Below, piece after piece: positions 50,927 through 64,000 of a stretch of 64,000 bases of DNA; position 1 is the first letter of the stretch, and every line of letters begins with the position of its first letter. The notes beneath the pieces are model-generated. The model was not told the origin of the DNA. It saw only the letters and a list, made by a program, of their open reading frames with translations, and did no database searches. Both the position numbers and the translations under genes were made by a program. The stretch covers positions 8,923,042 through 8,987,041 of the forward strand of contig CM037885.1 in the NCBI GenBank assembly GCA_021292165.1, given 5' to 3'. The stretch is from Shinisaurus crocodilurus (Eukaryota > Chordata > Lepidosauria > Squamata > Shinisauridae).

Positions 50927-51060
50927 CTCCGCAGCTGCCGGCGGCTCCGCGGCCCGAGTAGAGGCGCAGCCCGGGACGGGGAGGGCAGAGAGACGAGAGT
51001 CTAGAGCGGCCACAGGAGGAGCGGCGCATAGAGAGCGGAGGATAGGAGAGATCGTGAAAG
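50927..51060 (-). promoter_or_regulatory. MEGF8: Probable MEGF8 promoter and 5' untranslated exon
   Basis: GC-rich, CpG-bearing stretch (ggcggctccgcggcccgagt around 50938-50957) in an otherwise AT-richer region, about 1.7 kb upstream of the coding start. On the minus strand it ends CGGAG|GTGGGT at 50926-50925, a good donor, which would splice to the acceptor at 49289. No TATA box was seen. The upper boundary is a guess. Confidence 0.55.
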
Positions 51061-51183
51061 GGGCTATAGACTCTTCTTAGACTCTGTGGAAAGGGAACGG
51101 CGCAACACAGCCATAGAGGTTGGTGGAAACAAGAGGCTAGAGCGGCATGAGAGGAGGGGGAAGAAGGGCTGTCTTGACACCTG

Positions 51184-51185
<2 letters not shown>

Positions 51186-51250
<65 letters not shown>
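51186..51250. repeat. (TG)n(AG)n compound microsatellite
   Basis: TG run passing into an AG run just upstream of the putative MEGF8 first exon. Confidence 0.95.
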
Positions 51251-51254
<4 letters not shown>

Positions 51255-51418
51255 CTGTCAAGTCTACACTGGTGCTCTTTTCCCAAGTGGAAATAAAAGT
51301 TTTCCCCACCTTTCAAGGGCGCATGAATTTAGTAGTAGTAGTAGTAGTAATTCACATACATAATGTGACATAAAGCGAAAAACAGGTCGCTGCCCCAAGG
51401 AGTTAACAGTCTCTAACT

Positions 51419-51565
51419 GGGCGCAATCTTATGTGTGCTTAGACAAAGAAAAGTCCTACAACTCCCAGCACGCCCCTGCCAGCATATAGGGTGCAACCAT
51501 GCTGGCTGGGGCATGCTGGGAGTTGTAGGACTTTTTTCTGTCTAACCCGCATAAGATTGCGCCCC
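51419..51565. mobile_element. Harbinger-like palindromic MITE
   Basis: Ends gggcgcaatcttatgtgtg and cgcataagattgcgccc. Contains the shared core. No clear TTA duplication. Confidence 0.72.
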
Positions 51566-53284
51566 AAGCTTGCAGAGGCAAGGGTAACAGTAGAAGAATA
51601 CAGTATGCGCAGATGATGATGCATAATACGTAGCCTTGAGCTGAGTTTCTGCGTAGGGAAGGAAAACCTACCTTTCATAAAACATTGCTGGGTGTGATTT
51701 ATCGCCCAACAGTGTTTTGTGAAAGGGAGCTGTTAAAGTAATAATTACCGTCTGTACTCTGCATTTCAATATCCTCTGACAACACAATTTACCTCTCCCA
51801 CCCCAGCATGTGTGTATATAGAGCTGACAATTTGAAGTTAACACTTCATGTATCTGACGAAGTAGACGGTGCCCACCAAACTTTATGCTGGGATAAATTT
51901 GTTAGTCTCTAAAGTGCCACAAGATTCTTTGCTGTTTTTAATGAAGAGTGGTTCTGAGCATGTGTAGAGTGTACCCTGCCCCCCCAACCAGCACTGAGTC
52001 ACCTACCACACTCCACACATTTGTGATGTGTGTGCAATATGCTACAACTGTCACTATTTACCAGAGACAGCCCCTATTTTCTGTTCCTATTTTGTCCCTA
52101 TTTTGCCTTTTAAAAATCTTGCCAGTGATGCAACAGCTGTAACTTTTCAGGGTTCAGCAACCTCCCCGGGTGTGTGTGATGTCTCTAGTGTACATGCATG
52201 CAAATGAATGCTCAGATCCCATGCAGTGGCTCAGCATGCCATTTCACACACTGCACTACTGAAGTATATTTTGAGCTATTAAGATACTGTAGGACAATTT
52301 GTGTTTTTCTACTATTTCTTTAACCAAACACCCTCTTAGCTTTAAAATCAGGGGAGGAGAGACTACTGCAAAGTAAATGAATACAAACAGAGTAGCCAGC
52401 CTTCCATTGGTGATCCTCATTATAAAAATAAGGGTGATACAAGCATGTCCCTATTTTCATCTGCGAAATATCGGATGGTATGAAACATCCTGACATACCT
52501 TTCTAGACTGGGCTGGGCAGACTTCAGGCTTGCTCAATCAACAGTTTGTTGGTTTGTTTGTTCATTTACTAGAACCTCTACACTTCTGATGGTACACTGA
52601 AAGCAGCATTGTACCCACCTTGTGTGAAGTACAACAGCTGAGAAGATGGAAGCATTATTAGGAGTTCCCTTCACACGACAGATTGGCAGATACTGTTTCT
52701 TCTTCTTTTTCAGATAAGCATTTGGTCCATCAAAGGTAGGCATGGTTGAGCACCTGCCAAGGCTACTACACCCCAGTAGGGGCGCACTAACAAGATCCCC
52801 CTGGAGCAAACTGCTTGTTCCTCTGCCTCTCCCTCTGGCCCAGATAGTGGTAGTGGTGAAGAGCAGTAGATACCACTGCTTACTTGCACACTGGATCTCT
52901 GCCTATCAAGCAAGCAAGTGGAACTAATGATAAGAAAGAGGGTGAAGAGCAATAGCAACTGGTGACAGCAGCAATGACAAGGTAGACTCACTGAGGGAGT
53001 CTACCTTCACCCTGTTGAGGGTGTCTTGCCCACAGAAAAACCTGGAGCTGGCAGCAATTTGGTACCTGGAGTTTTGCTCTAGAAGTAGCATTTTTTAAAT
53101 CAGCAGATTGTAACATACATAAAATCATCATAGTTTTAAATATCACACTGACCTGAGCCCATAGGACAGGCCAAGAACACATTTAAAATAATAACTTAAT
53201 AGTCTAATGTAATTTGTTTCAAGTTTTCCCCCTTATCCTGCTTCATTATTTTTTGGTATCAATTCCAGAATTAATGACAAAGGG

Positions 53285-53405
53285 CCATATCCATGTTAGT
53301 CCTACATAAGTAGACCCATTAAAATGAATGGAACTTACTTAAGTTAATTGTGACTAACTTAAGTCTCATTTCAATGGGTCTATTCTATGTAGGATTAACG
53401 TTGGA
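53285..53405. repeat. Palindromic MITE
   Basis: Arms catgttagtcctacataagt and tctatgtaggattaacgttg, inverted, with aatggaacttacttaagtta near the centre. Confidence 0.55.
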
Positions 53406-53984
53406 CACTACCCAAACAACGGTCTAGAAAGGAGTTTTTCCTCCTTTCTAGAGGTGGATGAAATAGTTTGACGTGAAAATGTTTATGGTTTGTTATGCTT
53501 CTGAATGTCCGCCCATTTTAGGAATTTGGGGGTAATTTTCCTTCTGTTTGGATGCTGAGAAAGCAAGAACCTTCCTTTCAAATAGAATAGTCCCATCCAC
53601 CATGAGAAATGCTCTGAATACATCTGGAATGGACTCCCTACAGATCTTAACGTGATCCCTACAGATCTTCATGCAACATTCACCCCCAATTCACAGTGCC
53701 AAACTGAAAGCTTTCCCGTTGGAGAATCTGAATGTGCAGTACAAATTGACCAAATTCAATAATAAAAAAACAATTAACAGCTGGGGGGGGGGATTTGTGC
53801 CCAAGTCTCAACAAACCAATTTCTATTTATTGTGGTAACAATCTCCTAGGAATTTCCCCAGCAGCAATTTTAAATCATGGTGGTAATAGACCCTTGCTCA
53901 AGATGCTTTTCACTTGCAAGCTCTGCAGAGCCTGGGGAACTATTGAAGTTTAATGAGTTTGTTCTAGACCTGGATGCTTTAAAA

Positions 53985-54102
53985 CAGTGTTCTCCAACCA
54001 GACCCCAGGTGTTTTTGGCCTACAACTCCCAGCTATGCTGGCTGGGGCATGCTGGGAGTTGTAGGCCAAAAACATCTGGGGACCTAAGGTTGGAGAACAC
54101 TG
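53985..54102. mobile_element. Palindromic hAT mini-transposon
   Basis: Perfect 8-bp duplication ctttaaaa (53977-53984, 54103-54110). Carries the shared core in its right arm. Confidence 0.9.
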
Positions 54103-55249
54103 CTTTAAAATGTTTGTCATAGAGGTGATAAGATGCAAGCTACATGTGTTAGCTAAAGGTGCCGGGCTGCTCCTGTTACCAAACTGAATGAAACTCCCCA
54201 TTCCCCACCATGTATGGTGGTTGCTAGGTGACTGGCAAACCCCACCCCCGTTTTTGCAGGCTAGGGCAGTCAACCAAAACACGAGGATCATCATGGATAG
54301 GAATTTCTGGTGAAGCACCACATATGGGTGCGGAGATGTCTTCATCTTGGTGGATCAGTATATTTTTTTTCCTGGTCCACATTATATTTTGCTCTCAATG
54401 AAGTGGTTGTGTGAATGTTCCACAATGGGGATTATACAGTGGCTGAGTCACTTTCTTAAGGTAACACTCACCCTACCAGAACTGCGGTGTCTGGAGGAAC
54501 ATCACATAATCATGGACAAGCTGTAATCTGAGGCTAAATAAATAAATAAAAGCAGCCCACCTTGAACTGGTTGTTAGTGGAAGGTTTTTCTGTGCAGAAT
54601 TTTTAGGGGACCATGAAAAGAAAAGTTGATGGGATCCTCCTGTCCCTTCTCCCTCCTTCTTCAGTGGGTAAGACCTATGACCAGCTATGGTTGCTGACAG
54701 GTAAGAAAGAAAAATCACCTTGGTCTACTCATCCACAACTTTAGCAGCAGCTTGGTATGCAGAATCAGCAGGTTTTCACAACAAAGAGATAAACATTATC
54801 ACCTGCTAATTGCTGCAGATAAAGTTGCTGTTAAAGGCACAGCTACAATGGCTAGTTGCAAGGCTGGCAACCCTGTGATGATCAAACAAGCAGTGCTGGG
54901 GTAGTGTAAACAGGGCATGTCTACACTACAAATTTCAACCTATTTTAAGCCAATGTAACTGTCACAGTGCTGGGATCTGTCTGTTATGAGCTTCCCATGT
55001 CCTTTCATAGAGGTTGATTTCCCAGGGCTCCTCGTTTGAGAGCCATGTCCCTTCAAAACCACATTTGGAACTGGCAGTCGTGCAGATGTGCCCTGGGCAA
55101 GCAAAGGAATGGTCTGTGTCTCATCAGCTTTTGTGGTCAACAGCCTATTTTACCGGATGCATGAAGACAAAGTATACCGTGTCCAGATATCTCTTCCTCT
55201 TTTCAGGTTTTCCTGTTCCCCCAAAATAGCCACATGCTTTTCCAGTGAG

Positions 55250-56084
55250 ATAGAAACACAATAATCCTCTTTATTTTGGCAAAAAAACCCACTCTGGTGG
55301 ATTTCAGAAATTCACCGTCATCAGGGAGCAGAACCCACAGCATCATCACAGGGAGGGAAGAGGGCAACACCATCACCCCAGGCGGTCGGGACAGAGGGGA
55401 AGACCTGCTGCCATTGTAGGGGTGGGGGAAGGGTGCCATAAAAAGGGAGGGATACAGAAAAGGCTTGGATACATCATTACAAGGACAGTCTGGGCTGACA
55501 TGTCTGCAGTCCCTCCCATCTGCATCGAAACAGGAGAATCGTTCAACCAAAATGGCGGTTGTGAAAGACTATAGCGGTCTTCCATTGGGTCACACTCTCT
55601 ACAGGGAAAAGGCAGCCAAGGGTAGGCCTGTCGCTCTAACTGAACAAGGGATGGAAGAAGAGACTCATTGCCCACGGTCATCCAGTTTCTGGCTTCCCCC
55701 AGTGAAAGCATCCGCAGAGGTGGAGAGCTTAAGTCTGTCCCACGGAGAAGGACAGCAAATTAACATACAGACTAACTAGATGAGGATTCACTCCTTCTGT
55801 CATATAAGAATGGGCAGGGAAATGGTGGGGGGAAGAAGGACCAAACCCAGCCCATACATCTGGCTTCTCGGTATTCTCACTAAAAAGATTAGCTCTGCAA
55901 CAATCCAGGGAGATATGAGATAGAATAGCCCTCTGATACAGTTGGACGTCGAAGGAAAGAGAAGGTGGCAGAGTGAGCTAGGAGGAAATGGACCCAGAAG
56001 AGAAACCAGGGATGGGTGTGAGGCAGGGAGCCCCAGAAAATGTTGAGAGAAGAAGCAGGGAAGCCAGAAAGGACCAGGAGACCC
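55250..56084 (-). other. TMEM145: TMEM145 3' untranslated region
   Basis: Unique-looking sequence directly after the stop codon, with no repeat recognised, running to a poly(A) signal about 810 bases downstream. Open frames in it (for example 55373-55711) show no family resemblance. Confidence 0.55.
55270..55275 (-). terminator. Poly(A) signal AATAAA, likely for TMEM145
   Basis: Minus-strand AATAAA within CCAAAATAAAGAGGATTAT. It is the first canonical hexamer in a sensible place after the TMEM145 stop codon. The cleavage site would be near 55250. Confidence 0.5.
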
Positions 56085-63345
<7,261 letters not shown>

Positions 63346-63477
63346 TCACACTCCAAAGCTCTCAGCAGTACTCTCCTTCTCCCTTCAAGCTGCGGCCACA
63401 GCACCCCAGCTCCACAGACACTGTGCCACCCCATGGACACTTCTCACCCCAAAAGCTGCAGCTGCAACTCCTCTGGT

Positions 63478-63592
63478 GCCTTCCAGATGGTTTTGGAATA
63501 CAACTCCCATCAGCCCCAGCCAGCTTGGTCAATGATTGGGGATTATGGGAGTTGTGGTCCAAAACATCTGGGGGGCACCAGGTTGGTGCAGG
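63478..63592. repeat. Palindromic MITE (ccaactcccat family)
   Basis: Arms ttccagatggttttggaata and gtggtccaaaacatctgggg, inverted, separated by a gattggggattatgggag centre. Confidence 0.65.
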
Positions 63593-64000
63593 GGGGAGTC
63601 TGCTCTGAGCACTCAATATCCCATTCTTCCTCCTTTTTCCCCATTAACTTCCACCCTATGAACAGTTCAAAGATGTGTAAATGACGTTCCAACACCCACC
63701 ACAAGCCCATGTCTTGCACAAAACCCACTTTCTATCCCCACAACCTCTTCCACACTCCTCTTGACCATCACAATCCTTCAGCTGAATATCCCCTGCCTAA
63801 AGACCTCTTTCCCTCACAATGGCCCTGGCACACCTAAGAGATTGCCTCCTCTTCCATCCCACTGCAGTCTCTATTATCAACTGAGAATGCCTTCAGTCTG
63901 GGCACCATTTCAAGAGGAAGGAAACAGAGAAACATTCTCAATGGCTGCTCCATGGGTATGGGATAGGAATAGGATACCCTTGCCCTAGAGCAAGGCTCTC
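63593..64000. other. TMEM145 intron at the window edge
   Basis: No TMEM145 exon recognised; the exon encoding the residues before GRISH must lie beyond the window. Confidence 0.4.

Larger units (their letters stand above)
51061..55249. other. Intergenic region between TMEM145 and MEGF8
   Basis: About 4 kb. It holds a TG/AG microsatellite (51186-51250), one Harbinger-like palindrome (51419-51565), one small palindromic hAT (53985-54102) and an old palindrome near 53285-53405. No exon, RNA gene or CpG-rich block was recognised in the rest. Confidence 0.6.

Noticed and set aside
55373..55711. 112-codon frame in the TMEM145 3' UTR
   Set aside because: It follows the stop codon with no splice sites or family resemblance; chance open frame.

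Overview
The window is vertebrate nuclear DNA, most likely from a squamate reptile (lizard or snake). Coding sequence is split into short exons with GT/AG borders. The introns hold L2- and CR1-type LINE ends, an L1 tail, 5S-rRNA- and tRNA-derived SINEs, and many small palindromic DNA transposons. No host gene was found on the plus strand; both genes read on the minus strand. The squamate call is an inference from the repeat mix; the species was not identified.

Layout from high to low coordinates, which is the direction of transcription. (1) 64000-55250: the 3' half of TMEM145, a seven-pass membrane protein of the GOST family. Five exons encode the last four membrane helices and a long cytoplasmic tail; the 5' exons lie beyond the window. 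A poly(A) signal is at 55270-55275. (2) 55250-51060: about 4 kb of intergenic DNA, mostly featureless. (3) 51060-50927: a GC-rich probable MEGF8 promoter and first untranslated exon. (4) 49288-2677: MEGF8, 37 coding exons covering about 2,129 codons from the initiator Met and signal peptide to a calcium-binding EGF domain. Every splice phase agrees from exon to exon. The remaining C-terminal part (laminin-EGF repeats, membrane helix, cytoplasmic tail) must lie beyond position 1. (5) 2676-1: the next intron, holding a 1.8-kb LINE copy flanked by a perfect 22-bp target-site duplication.

TMEM145 upstream of MEGF8 on one strand is the order known from human chromosome 19q13, so this is conserved synteny. 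MEGF8 is known to act with MOSMO and MGRN1 to clear Smoothened from the cell surface, and it is mutated in Carpenter syndrome 2. TMEM145 belongs with GPR107/108, TMEM87 and GPR180. Nothing here shows that the two genes work together.

I found no undescribed gene system. The most unusual signal is in the repeats: several families of palindromic mini-transposons with different ends and different target-site duplications (8 bp, TTA/TAA) share the core CTACAACTCCCAGCATGC. Nine exact copies occur, and the core closely resembles the ZNF143/THAP11 promoter motif. Other notable items are a 5S-rRNA/CR1 chimeric SINE in two copies, three TA-flanked Tigger-like MITEs, nested insertions, and an alternative exon candidate in TMEM145 that is out of phase.
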